From G041228335 sp964580905 (GTDB lineage Bacteria; Pseudomonadota; Alphaproteobacteria; Puniceispirillales; UBA1172), in contig CAZOLR010000036.1 of NCBI GenBank assembly GCA_964580905.1, positions 1-18,304 on the forward strand: a stretch of DNA of 18,304 nt, given 5' to 3'. This document shows positions 1 through 6,796 of the stretch, piece by piece. The notes under the pieces are model-generated. The model saw only the letters and a list, made by a program, of their open reading frames with translations. It made no database searches and was not told the origin of the DNA. Both the position numbers and the translations under genes were made by a program. How positions within the stretch are numbered: position 1 is the first letter of the stretch; every line of letters starts with the position of its first letter.

Positions 1-78
1 GCACCAAAAGAGATGCTGGCGGCCGGTGACTTTGATACCATCACCGCCAATGCCCGTGCGTGTTCAGCATTGATCTAA
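1..78 (+). CDS. eda: C-terminal end of a probable KDPG/KHG aldolase (partial)
   Basis: Frame 1 is open from the window edge to a TAA stop at 76-78 and encodes 25 residues, beginning APKEMLAAGDFDTI. The pattern P-x3-L-x-AGD-[FY]-D-x-I-T-x2-AR matches the C-terminus of 2-dehydro-3-deoxy-phosphogluconate aldolase (E. coli Eda ends in a very similar P..ALEAGDYDRIT..AR segment). That enzyme cleaves KDPG to pyruvate and glyceraldehyde-3-phosphate in the Entner-Doudoroff pathway. The catalytic lysine and the rest of the barrel lie outside the window, so the call rests on a short tail. Another class I aldolase of the same family (for example KDPGal aldolase) is possible. Confidence 0.55.
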   Translation, partial: APKEMLAAGDFDTITANARACSALI

Positions 79-108
79 CCCAGGTGAAATTAATCTGTTG
101 CGGTGGCG

Positions 109-119
109 GTGATAATCAC
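109..119. promoter_or_regulatory. Short palindrome upstream of the ytoQ-like gene
   Basis: GTGAT-A-ATCAC is a perfect 5+5 inverted repeat around one central base, about 60 bases before the ytoQ-like gene and 30 bases after the aldolase stop. It has the size of a small operator half-site pair. I see no convincing -35/-10 next to it, so it could be chance. The remaining intergenic sequence (79-179) holds nothing else I can support. Confidence 0.2.
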
Positions 120-179
120 GGCATCCTGAAGAAGTAAAAGTCAGCGACATGTTGTTCCCAGATTGAAATGAGACAGAAA

Positions 180-626
180 ATGGCACTTAAAATATATCTT
201 TCCGGTGAAATTCATACCGATTGGCGTGAGCAGATTATTTCACGTTGCAAGGGAATGGATATCTCTTTTTCATCGCCGGTGACCGACCATGCCGCAAGTG
301 ATGACTGCGGCGTTGAGATACTGGGCCAGGAGGCAGATAAATTCTGGCATGACCATAAAGGCGCGAAACTCAATGCCATTCGCACCCGCAAAGGCATAGC
401 TGATGCGGATATCGTGATCGTGCGATTTGGCGATAAATACAAGCAATGGAACGCCGCCTTCGATGCCGGATACGCCTCTGCCCTTGGCAAATCACTTATA
501 ATCATGCACGGGGCAGATCACCAGCATGCCCTCAAGGAAGTTGATGCGGCCGCGCTTGCGGTGGTTGAAACACCTGATGAGATAGCCCGAATCCTGCGCT
601 ACGTTATGGACGGGACGCTGGGCTGA
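180..626 (+). CDS. ytoQ: YtoQ family protein (nucleoside 2-deoxyribosyltransferase-like fold)
   Basis: The 148-residue product closely follows Bacillus YtoQ: YLSGEIH at about 6-12 with WRE following, ADADIVI at 75-81, FGDKYKQWN at 83-91, DAGYA at 95-99 and GKSLII at 103-108. The family belongs to the nucleoside 2-deoxyribosyltransferase-like superfamily, but its reaction is not established. In true deoxyribosyltransferases the corresponding GxxxEIGYA-type segment carries a catalytic Glu. Here, as in Bacillus YtoQ from memory, Asp (D95) appears at that place, so classical base exchange should not be assumed. I chose the ATG at 180 because it begins directly before the conserved MxxKIYLSGEIH and has a weak GAGA behind it. 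An in-frame ATG at 168 would add MRQK but has no visible ribosome binding site. The protein is cytoplasmic with no signal peptide. Neighbours give no functional clue. Confidence 0.85.
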   Translation: MALKIYLSGEIHTDWREQIISRCKGMDISFSSPVTDHAASDDCGVEILGQEADKFWHDHKGAKLNAIRTRKGIADADIVIVRFGDKYKQWNAAFDAGYASALGKSLIIMHGADHQHALKEVDAAALAVVETPDEIARILRYVMDGTLG

Positions 627-652
627 TCAACACCAGATCTGAACGCGCCTGC

Positions 653-671
653 CAGGGCAACCGATGCCCTG
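653..671. other. Hairpin between convergent genes
   Basis: CAGGGC, a 7-base loop (AACCGAT) and GCCCTG form a perfect GC-rich 6-bp stem between the ytoQ-like stop (626) and the stop of the minus-strand hydrolase gene (700). It could act as a two-way transcription stop or RNA end, but neither strand shows a T-run after the stem, so I do not call it an intrinsic terminator. Confidence 0.3.
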
Positions 672-699
672 AAGGGAAATAAGACAGCCCCGCTAAAAA

Positions 700-1386
700 T
701 CATATGACCTTCACGGTGAGGCTTGTGACCCCTTCAAGATCCGCTTTGATGTCGTCTCCCCTCGATACCGGGCCGACACCTGACGGCGTGCCCGACATGA
801 TGATATCCCCGGCGGCAATATCATAAAACCGCGACAGATATGAAATCATTTCCGGCACTTTCCATATCATCTGTCCCAGATCACCTTCCTGGCGGAGATC
901 ACCATTGATGCTTAAGGAAATCCGCCCCCTGTCCGGATGCCCGATGCGGGAGGCCGGGATGATCCCGCTCATCGGAGCTGATCGTTCAAACGCCTTGCCA
1001 GGCTCCCATGGCCGGCGCTGTTCTTTGGCAACGCTCTGCAGATCACGCCGGGTCATGTCAATCCCCAGACCATAACCATAGACATGTTCCAGCGCATCAT
1101 CGACCCTGATATTGGCAGCACCGCTCTTGAGTGCCACCACCATTTCAACCTCATGGTGCACATCGCTTGACTCGGGCGGGTAGGGAAACTCACCTGAAAT
1201 ATCGGCGTTCTGGGCATTTTTCTGAAAGAAAAAAGGATCTTCCCTGTCCGGATCCCCTCCCATTTCTATGGTATGCGCCGCGTAATTACGGCCGATGCAG
1301 TATATCCGCCTTATGGGAAAGACAGCATCGCTTCCCTCGACAGGCAGAAAAGGTTGCTCCGGCAGATCAATCACATATCGTGACAT
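700..1386 (-). CDS. Fumarylacetoacetate hydrolase (FAH) family enzyme, acylpyruvase/fumarylpyruvate hydrolase-like
   Basis: The 228-residue cytoplasmic enzyme probably hydrolyses or decarboxylates a beta-diketo acid such as an acylpyruvate. The family signature is complete: GRNYAAH at 32-38, the metal triad HHEVE (E79, E81) with D110 in GYGLGIDMTRRD, KAFERSAP at 131-138, and GTPSGVGPVSRGD near the C-terminus. The HHE and DMTRRDLQ segments and the short length resemble NagK-type fumarylpyruvate hydrolases of gentisate catabolism and FAHD1-like acylpyruvases. No gentisate dioxygenase gene is nearby, so the substrate is open. A strong GAGGAG stands 8 bases before the ATG. It lies 93 bases downstream of the BisC-type reductase on the same strand, so the two are probably cotranscribed; why is not obvious. 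Confidence 0.88.
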   Translation of the reverse strand: MSRYVIDLPEQPFLPVEGSDAVFPIRRIYCIGRNYAAHTIEMGGDPDREDPFFFQKNAQNADISGEFPYPPESSDVHHEVEMVVALKSGAANIRVDDALEHVYGYGLGIDMTRRDLQSVAKEQRRPWEPGKAFERSAPMSGIIPASRIGHPDRGRISLSINGDLRQEGDLGQMIWKVPEMISYLSRFYDIAAGDIIMSGTPSGVGPVSRGDDIKADLEGVTSLTVKVI

Positions 1387-1479
1387 AATTACACTCCTCT
1401 AAGAAATATCCCGTAATAAGAATTCAAGACTTCAACACGCATGCATCATCCCCATGATGTAAGCAGATCATCCTTTACA

Positions 1480-3810
1480 TTATTTCGATTTCGGCGGGGA
1501 GATGATCACGGGCGGCTCGAATGCGGAAATATCGACCTTGCCTCCCGCCCAGCGCTCAACCTCAACAAGGCAGGAATGGGCGGCCGGCCCCTGCCCCAGC
1601 CGGGATGTTCCCCTGTCAGGGGTAAGCACATTGGGGTTGCCATGCTTGCAGCTGATTTCTGCTATATTGCCGCCACCATTTCCGGGGTCAAACCAGGCCC
1701 CTGTGGGAATGAGGATCACCCCGGGCTTCATAACCTCAGAAACAGATGCGCCACAAAGACAAGCTCCCCTGTCATTATAGACCCGCACGATATCTCCGTC
1801 CTCAATGCCGCGGGCAGACGCATCAAGCGGATGAATGACCATCATTTCATGCCCGTTGATTTTTCCCTTACGGCTGATACTGCCATGATCCAGTTGTGAG
1901 TGGAGTTTGGTTTTGGGCTGGTTGCAGATCAGATGCAAAGGATGGGCCCGGGTTTTACCCCCGATCCATTCCGGAGGCTCCAGCCAGCTGGCATGGGGCG
2001 GGCAATCCGCGTAACCGAAACCGGCTATTGTGGGTGAATAAAGTTCAATCCTGCCGCTTGGTGTTTTAAGGGGAAATTTTTCCGGATCTTTCCGAAAGTC
2101 TTCAAAAAGGATGGTCTGGTTCACGCGGGTTTCGATCTGGAACCAGCCTTTTTGGCGCAGCTCTTCATAGCCGGGAAGATCATACCCCTCATCCTGCATT
2201 TTCTCCCGGCTTGTCTCATAGAGATATTGTTGCCATTCCTCACTCGTACGGCCTTCGGTAAAATCCCCCTCAACCCCGAGGTGACGGCTCAGCCGGGCAA
2301 GAATTTCATAATCATCGGCACTTTCGCCGACAGGATCGATGGCTTTCTCCATGGATATCACGTAATTATCCCGCGGAGACATGGCGATATCCTGCCGCTC
2401 AAGGCTGGTGGTGCAGGGCAGGATAATATCCGCATGTTTGGCAAGGGCATTCCAGCACCATTCATGCACAATAACCGTATCCGGCTTTTGCCAGGCTTCT
2501 TTGAGCCTGTTCAGGTCCTGATGATGATGGAAAGGATTGCCGCCAGCCCAGTAGATCAGCCGGATATCAGGATAGGTCAGGTCCTGCCCGTTGAATTGAA
2601 AGCTCTCGCCCGGGCTGAGCAGCATATCCGTGATGCGGGCAACCGGAATAAAGCCGTCCACCTTGTTCCTGCCCTGAGGAAGGGCTGTCATGCTGTAGTC
2701 ACTGACACCATTGCCAACCGTCTGCACGGCAGCATAACCAAAGCCGAAGCCGCCGCCGGGAAGACCAATCTGGCCAAGCAGGGCGGCCAGCGTCACCCCA
2801 GCCCAGAGAGGCTGCTCGCCATGTGCCTGCCGTGAGAGAGACCAGCTCATGGAAATCATGGTCCGGCCCACGGCCATCCGACGGGCAAGATGGCGGATGG
2901 CATCGGCGGAAATATCGCAGATCCCAGCGGCCCATTCGGGGGTTTTCTTCACCCCGTCGGCTCTTCCCATGATATAGGCCTCGACCTTATCAAACCCGGC
3001 GGTGTACTGATCAAGAAAGCTCCGGTCATGGAGATTTTCCTCAATGAGAACATGGCAAAGTGCGAGCATCAGGGCAGTGTCGCTGTTAGGTCGCACCGCC
3101 AGCCAGTCTGCTGAGACATCGGCAAGGATATCGCTTTTCATCGGAGAGACATTGATGAATTCAACCCCGCTCTCACGGGCTTTGAGCATCCACTGTTTCT
3201 GCCGGTGCTCTCCGATACCGCCCTGACCGATCTGGGCATTTTTGAGGGGTATGCCACCAAAAGCGACAAAGAGATCGCAATGCTCGATAATAGAAGCCCA
3301 GCTTGTCTGCTTATAGACAAAGGAGCGGAAATCCCCGAGTACGTGAGGAAATATGATCTCAGCTGCGGCAAAACTATAGGTGTTTACCGAGCGGGTATAT
3401 CCTCCGATGGTATTGAGGAAGCGATGGATCTGGCTTTGCGCATGATGGAATCTTCCTGCGCTGGCCCAACCGTAGGAGCCGGCATATATGGCTGAATTTC
3501 CGTGCTGGCTGATAATTCGTTGCAACTCATCACCGGCAAGGGCAATCGCCTCATCCCAGCCGAGCGAAACAAATGAATCCTCGCCACGGCGGCCGGTTCT
3601 TTTGCCGCCCCTGCCTTCAAGCCAGCCGCGCCGGACCATTGGTCTTGTGATGCGTAACGGGTCGTCAATGACGTCAATAATACCCTTTCCGATGGGAGAA
3701 GGGTCTCCGTCCCGGTCAAAAGGGATCATGTCTTTAAGGTGACCGGCCTCTGTCACCGCATGATAACTTCCCCAATGAGTGCTTGTCAGATGTGTTTTTG
3801 TTCCGGTCAT
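1480..3810 (-). CDS. bisC: BisC-type molybdopterin S/N-oxide reductase (biotin sulfoxide/DMSO/TMAO reductase family)
   Basis: The 776-residue protein aligns by eye along its whole length with E. coli BisC: HWG near residue 12, GSYGW at 111-115, NTYSFAAAE at 143-151, QTSWA, GQIGLPGGGFGFGY, RLIYWAGGNPFHHHQDLNRL, WCWNALAKHADIILPCTTSLER, KTPSGRIELYSP and a C-terminal cofactor-binding domain with KHGNPNVLTPDRGTSRLGQG. Ser146 in TYS is the expected molybdenum ligand. Y113 and W115 match the Tyr/Trp pair that contacts the oxo-molybdenum centre in DMSO reductase. There is no N-terminal iron-sulfur motif and no twin-arginine signal, so the enzyme should be cytoplasmic and take electrons from a soluble donor, as BisC does. 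Likely substrates are biotin or methionine sulfoxide and related oxides. It probably forms an operon with the downstream FAH-family gene and is divergent from a TauE/SafE exporter. The ribosome binding site is weak; the start is placed just ahead of the conserved HWG. Confidence 0.9.
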   Translation of the reverse strand: MTGTKTHLTSTHWGSYHAVTEAGHLKDMIPFDRDGDPSPIGKGIIDVIDDPLRITRPMVRRGWLEGRGGKRTGRRGEDSFVSLGWDEAIALAGDELQRIISQHGNSAIYAGSYGWASAGRFHHAQSQIHRFLNTIGGYTRSVNTYSFAAAEIIFPHVLGDFRSFVYKQTSWASIIEHCDLFVAFGGIPLKNAQIGQGGIGEHRQKQWMLKARESGVEFINVSPMKSDILADVSADWLAVRPNSDTALMLALCHVLIEENLHDRSFLDQYTAGFDKVEAYIMGRADGVKKTPEWAAGICDISADAIRHLARRMAVGRTMISMSWSLSRQAHGEQPLWAGVTLAALLGQIGLPGGGFGFGYAAVQTVGNGVSDYSMTALPQGRNKVDGFIPVARITDMLLSPGESFQFNGQDLTYPDIRLIYWAGGNPFHHHQDLNRLKEAWQKPDTVIVHEWCWNALAKHADIILPCTTSLERQDIAMSPRDNYVISMEKAIDPVGESADDYEILARLSRHLGVEGDFTEGRTSEEWQQYLYETSREKMQDEGYDLPGYEELRQKGWFQIETRVNQTILFEDFRKDPEKFPLKTPSGRIELYSPTIAGFGYADCPPHASWLEPPEWIGGKTRAHPLHLICNQPKTKLHSQLDHGSISRKGKINGHEMMVIHPLDASARGIEDGDIVRVYNDRGACLCGASVSEVMKPGVILIPTGAWFDPGNGGGNIAEISCKHGNPNVLTPDRGTSRLGQGPAAHSCLVEVERWAGGKVDISAFEPPVIISPPKSK

Positions 3811-3846
3811 TAAGAATATTCACCGCAAGGGTTAAATCAGTCGTTC

Positions 3847-3875
3847 ATTACGCCTGTATTCAGGCATTTGGTCAA
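3847..3875 (-). promoter_or_regulatory. Candidate promoter of the reductase-hydrolase operon with an inverted repeat in the spacer
   Basis: On the minus strand TTGACC (3870-3875) stands 17 bases before CGTAAT (3847-3852), a good -35 and a fair -10 with ideal spacing. Transcription would start roughly 30 bases before the ATG at 3810. The spacer holds a perfect inverted repeat, GCCTG-AATA-CAGGC (3852-3865), placed where a bound protein would block or bend the promoter. The assignment is from pattern only. Confidence 0.45.
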
Positions 3876-3912
3876 GCGGGGCATAGAGCCATCCCCCCGG
3901 TTTATGCAAGTT

Positions 3913-3966
3913 TTGAGGCATCCGCGCATTATTCTGCTATACTTTATCCTTCATATCCTGAAGGAT
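3913..3966 (+). promoter_or_regulatory. Candidate extended -10 promoter of the TauE/SafE gene with a downstream palindrome
   Basis: TGCTATACT (3935-3943) is an extended -10 element with TATACT at 3938-3943. A partial -35, TTGAGG, lies at 3913-3918 with a long 19-base spacer. Immediately after the expected start site, ATCCT-GA-AGGAT (3955-3966) forms a palindrome, with a further ATCCT at 3946-3950. That could be an operator. The distance to the ATG at 4043 leaves a leader of about 95 bases in which I see no known riboswitch. Confidence 0.4.
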
Positions 3967-4042
3967 GAAACATAATTTGTATCTGACCGTTATCCATCAG
4001 GGCTTTCTTGTTTTAATTATCTTCGCTTGAGCATATCCGGCC

Positions 4043-4870
4043 ATGACTGGCAATCACCTCCTCACATATCTCACGCCACCTCCTTTTGTAGAAGCTTCCG
4101 CGTTAATGTTCTGGGGGGTGTCTGTTGGCTCGGTTTTGCTGATGGCCATTGCCAAATCCGGTTTTGGCGGGGCAATAGCCTCGCTCTGTGCACCACTGAT
4201 GCTGTTGGTGTTGCCGCCAAGGGAGACGCTTGCCATCCTGCTCCCCCTTTATCTTCTGACAGACATATGGACGATCTGGATCTGGCGTGGCTATTGCTAC
4301 TGGCGGCTTCTTTTCTGGATGGTGCTGTTTGCCATTATCGGCCAGATCCTCGGCTATTTCCTTATCAGCTTTATTGATGATGCAATGCTCAAGATGTTGA
4401 TCGGGCTGGTGGCGCTGATCACAGGCGGGAGATACTGGGCAAGATGGAAATATCCTGCCTCAACAGCCCAGCCGCTGAAGGAAAAGCGCGTGATGCGAAG
4501 CCGTCTTGTTCCCCGCGCCGGAATATGGTGCAGCCTTTCCGGCTTCTCTTCCTTCATTTCCCTGACCGGCGGTATTCCGATGCAGGTATTTCTCCTCCCC
4601 ATGAGACTGCATCGCTATCTGGTCGTGGGTACAAGCGCATGGTATTTCCTGACAATCAACGTGGCCAAACTTCCGTTTTTCATGGATCTGGGGCTGTTTA
4701 CTCCGGCCACCATCCTTCTTTCCGCCCTGCTGATACCCGTTATCCCGGTGGGGGTGGTTCTTGGCAAATGGCTCAATCAACGTATCAATGACCGTGTGTT
4801 TTATCACCTCGCCCATACCGCCCTGTTTATTCTGGGTGTTCGTCTGGTATGGGGTTTTATCTTCTCCTGA
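4043..4870 (+). CDS. TauE/SafE family sulfite/sulfonate exporter-like membrane protein
   Basis: The 275-residue, strongly hydrophobic protein has about eight predicted membrane segments. Both halves carry the family repeat: AKSGFGGA at about 37-44 and SGFSSFISLTGGIPMQVFLLP at about 166-186, followed by VGTSAWYF. TauE/SafE proteins are thought to carry small sulfur oxyanions or organosulfur anions such as sulfite or sulfoacetate out of the cell, though substrates of most members are untested. It is divergent from the S/N-oxide reductase gene, which fits a shared role in organosulfur handling, but this is inferred from position only. No good ribosome binding site precedes the ATG at 4043. That start leaves a short N-terminal arm before the first membrane segment, and I see no better one. 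Confidence 0.85.
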   Translation: MTGNHLLTYLTPPPFVEASALMFWGVSVGSVLLMAIAKSGFGGAIASLCAPLMLLVLPPRETLAILLPLYLLTDIWTIWIWRGYCYWRLLFWMVLFAIIGQILGYFLISFIDDAMLKMLIGLVALITGGRYWARWKYPASTAQPLKEKRVMRSRLVPRAGIWCSLSGFSSFISLTGGIPMQVFLLPMRLHRYLVVGTSAWYFLTINVAKLPFFMDLGLFTPATILLSALLIPVIPVGVVLGKWLNQRINDRVFYHLAHTALFILGVRLVWGFIFS

Positions 4871-4902
4871 GATCCCCTGCCAGTTGATGAAATTCAGTGA
4901 TG

Positions 4903-5310
4903 CTATGATACGCCGGGATGCTTATCGTCAGAAACTTTTCGGTTGAGATATCTGCCGGCAAGAATTCCGCCATACGAGCCGATGAAAATCCCGCCCAGAT
5001 TGGCCGCAAAATCAAGCCAGGATGCGTATCTGTTCGCAAAAGGCTGTATCAGTTCTATACCTCCGCCAAAACAGGCATAGATCACCGCAAAGAAAACGAT
5101 CTTCTGCGGCCGTGCCAGCGCATTCGGAAAAGCCAGCGCGGCATACGCGATGAGATGATGGGTTTTATCCCCTCCAGCCACCTCCGGGAGATCAGAAAGA
5201 GGCGTCAGGCTTAAATACAGAATTGCCAGGGCAAGCGCCCATGATAATGCTCCTGATATTCTTGGACTGGATTTGAGCAAGACCAGGGGCGGTAAAATTA
5301 AACTGCTCAT
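4903..5310 (-). CDS. VanZ-like family membrane protein
   Basis: The 135-residue protein has four predicted membrane segments. It shows the VanZ-like pattern: a DKTHHLIAYAALAF segment at 48-61 (D48, H52), then GGGIELIQPF at 82-91 with E86 and Q89, R94, and WLDFAANLGG at 98-107 with D100 and N104. VanZ itself gives teicoplanin resistance, but most members in Gram-negatives have no known role; some sit near envelope or polysaccharide genes. I start at the ATG at 5310, which has GGAG six bases upstream. A TTG at 5331 would add seven residues and is less likely. It is convergent with the TauE/SafE gene (32-base gap, no terminator seen) and divergent from the next pair. Confidence 0.82.
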   Translation of the reverse strand: MSSLILPPLVLLKSSPRISGALSWALALAILYLSLTPLSDLPEVAGGDKTHHLIAYAALAFPNALARPQKIVFFAVIYACFGGGIELIQPFANRYASWLDFAANLGGIFIGSYGGILAGRYLNRKVSDDKHPGVS

Positions 5311-5355
5311 AACATCTCCGGGCACTGGCAATTTCGATCCTCCGGCCTGCCTTGC

Positions 5356-5386
5356 GTTTGCAAACAGGTTTCAACAAAGTTATTAT
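5356..5386 (+). promoter_or_regulatory. Candidate promoter with palindrome over the -35, ahead of the membrane/winged-helix pair
   Basis: TTGCAA (5358-5363) and TATTAT (5381-5386) are separated by exactly 17 bases, a well-formed sigma70-type promoter in an AT-rich stretch about 30 bases before the ATG at 5418. The -35 lies inside GTTTGCAAAC (5356-5365), a perfect 10-base palindrome that could be an operator. This is judged from pattern only. Confidence 0.5.
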
Positions 5387-5417
5387 AAACAGATAATTAA
5401 GGGGATTGGATTTAATC

Positions 5418-5990
5418 ATGAAAAAACAAACATTTTTTACATATCTCCTTTTTATTTTTGCCGCATATTTTTTACAGATCTACGTTGTCTATCCGACTGA
5501 ACTGGCGCTTCGGTCCGATCCATACGTTTCCAGTGTAAGCTATGTTTTCATTCCCCATGGGCTGAAAGTTCTTTACGCGCTGATCCTAGGACCAGCCGCT
5601 TTTATATACATTTTTCTGGCCCAACTCCTTTTTGGTCTTCTGGGATTAGGCCTATCCCTAACAACAGTCGCCGGGGCTTTCATTGGCGCCGCATCCACCA
5701 TCATTCCCATCCTGATGATTAACGCCTCGCTTAAACGCCCCCTTTCGAGTGCGCCGGTTGATGGTGAGCTGATGAACATAAACGTGCTCTGGCTGTTTTT
5801 TTCGGTATCGCTCATGGCATCGTTCATTAACGGCCTCAGCCATCAAATTCTTTACGCTTTTGATACAAACTATTTCCAGTTTATGATGATTATCGGGGAT
5901 ATGATTGGATCTGTTGTAATATTTGTGTTATTTATATTTATATTTCGACCACTGATGAATGCATTTATTTTAGGGAAAAAATATGAGTAG
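5418..5990 (+). CDS. Unrecognised multi-pass membrane protein, faintly MASE1-like
   Basis: The product has 190 residues and about five or six hydrophobic segments (roughly 6-25, 44-63, 64-80, 84-102, 122-142, 152-176), with a basic C-terminal end. I do not recognise it with confidence. The order PHGLKVLYALILGPAA, then a long hydrophobic stretch, then GDMIGSVVIFVLF near the end is reminiscent of MASE1-type sensory membrane domains, which have a P-x-G and a later GDxxG motif. Here there is no attached kinase or cyclase domain. The coding sequence is visibly richer in A and T than its neighbours. I chose the ATG at 5418; a TTG at 5406 would sit one base from the GGGG and is unlikely. Its stop overlaps the start of the next gene by eight bases, so the two are probably made together. 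A role as the membrane sensor for the downstream DNA-binding-like protein is inference. Confidence 0.7.
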   Translation: MKKQTFFTYLLFIFAAYFLQIYVVYPTELALRSDPYVSSVSYVFIPHGLKVLYALILGPAAFIYIFLAQLLFGLLGLGLSLTTVAGAFIGAASTIIPILMINASLKRPLSSAPVDGELMNINVLWLFFSVSLMASFINGLSHQILYAFDTNYFQFMMIIGDMIGSVVIFVLFIFIFRPLMNAFILGKKYE

Positions 5991-6297
5991 CCTACGTTTG
6001 TTTCTTGGCCTTCTTAAAATGGCCAACCACGCCGCCGAAGATGTCGGGCTTTCAAACCTGACAAATTCTGACCGGGAGGTGCTGTTGATGCTCTGGAAGC
6101 TTTCGGGTGAAGGTGAAGAGGTGTTCAAGGCATCTTACGAAGATCTTTTTGAAGGGTCTTCCCATGGTGATGACGTGATCTCAAAGTCACAGTTCTACAA
6201 GTCCATTAAGTCTCTGGAAAAGATCAACCTGTTGTCACGTGTCGGCGGGCCAAGAAGCCAGACATACCGGCTTGAAGGCGAATTTTCACCCAACTGA
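5983..6297 (+). CDS. Small winged-helix-like protein, probable DNA-binding regulator
   Basis: The 104-residue soluble protein looks like a MarR- or replication-type winged helix: a first helix at about 26-41 beginning NLTNSDREVLLMLW, a second helix near 50-57, a serine- and lysine-rich likely recognition helix at 66-82 (SKSQFYKSIKSLEKINLL), then a short wing with GGPRSQTYRLE. I do not recognise a named family. It starts inside the end of the membrane protein gene (eight-base overlap) with its own AGGGA six bases upstream, so it is translationally coupled. The partner's membrane location suggests a membrane-controlled transcription factor. A role at the palindrome 5356-5365 upstream (autoregulation) is possible but untested. 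Confidence 0.68.
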   Translation: MSSLRLFLGLLKMANHAAEDVGLSNLTNSDREVLLMLWKLSGEGEEVFKASYEDLFEGSSHGDDVISKSQFYKSIKSLEKINLLSRVGGPRSQTYRLEGEFSPN

Positions 6298-6382
6298 CCG
6301 AATGGTTTATCCCGCACTTCAGGCAGGTTAACTCGTCCGTTATCCTCTGACGTGACTCATTACTGATGAGACAAAAAAGACA

Positions 6383-6733
6383 ATGGATCAGGTAACGATC
6401 TACCATAATCCCCGGTGCAGCAAATCACGCCAGGCGCTTGCGATTCTCTCCGGCAAGGGTATCGAACCTGAAATTGTGCTCTATCTGCAGGCCCCGCCCA
6501 CAGAAACGGAGCTGCGTTCGTTACTGAAAAAACTCGGGCTTAAGGCTGAAGATATTCTGCGTAAAGGCGAAGATGAATACACATCCCACATCGCGCCTTC
6601 AGGCGAAATTTCGGAAGACCAGCTTATCTCCCTCATGGTCCGGCATCCGAAAGTCATAGAACGCCCGATTATATGCAAAGGTGAAAAAGCAGTAATCGGA
6701 CGTCCACCTGAAAAAATTCTCTCCATCCTGTAG
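6383..6733 (+). CDS. arsC: Arsenate reductase, ArsC family (glutaredoxin-dependent type)
   Basis: The 116-residue, thioredoxin-fold protein carries HNPRCSKSR at 8-16 with catalytic C12, and arginines R60 (ILRKGEDEY), R94 (ERPI) and R107 (IGRPPE), the same set and numbering known as catalytic in E. coli plasmid ArsC. It should reduce arsenate to arsenite using glutathione and glutaredoxin. Having all three arginines separates it from the Spx and YffB-like relatives. It stands alone: no arsR, arsB or acr3 gene is in the window, so arsenite export must be encoded elsewhere or the protein serves a housekeeping role. The ribosome binding site is weak (AAAAAGA). An inverted repeat CTCAT-TACTG-ATGAG (6356-6370) lies just upstream. 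Confidence 0.9.
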   Translation: MDQVTIYHNPRCSKSRQALAILSGKGIEPEIVLYLQAPPTETELRSLLKKLGLKAEDILRKGEDEYTSHIAPSGEISEDQLISLMVRHPKVIERPIICKGEKAVIGRPPEKILSIL

Positions 6734-6796
6734 CCAGCAACTCTGCTTTGATCTTCCGGATTGATGCAAAACTATTCACGCGCGAATTGCTGTTTA

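Noticed and set aside
1444..1459. CATCAT-CCCC-ATGATG inverted repeat after the reductase gene
   Set aside because: The stem is AT-rich, only six pairs, has no T-run on the minus strand, and lies between two genes that appear cotranscribed; it is too weak to call a terminator.
2152..2835. 227-codon plus-strand open frame
   Set aside because: It lies entirely antisense to the BisC-type reductase, whose protein is conserved throughout; the plus-strand translation has no recognisable motif.
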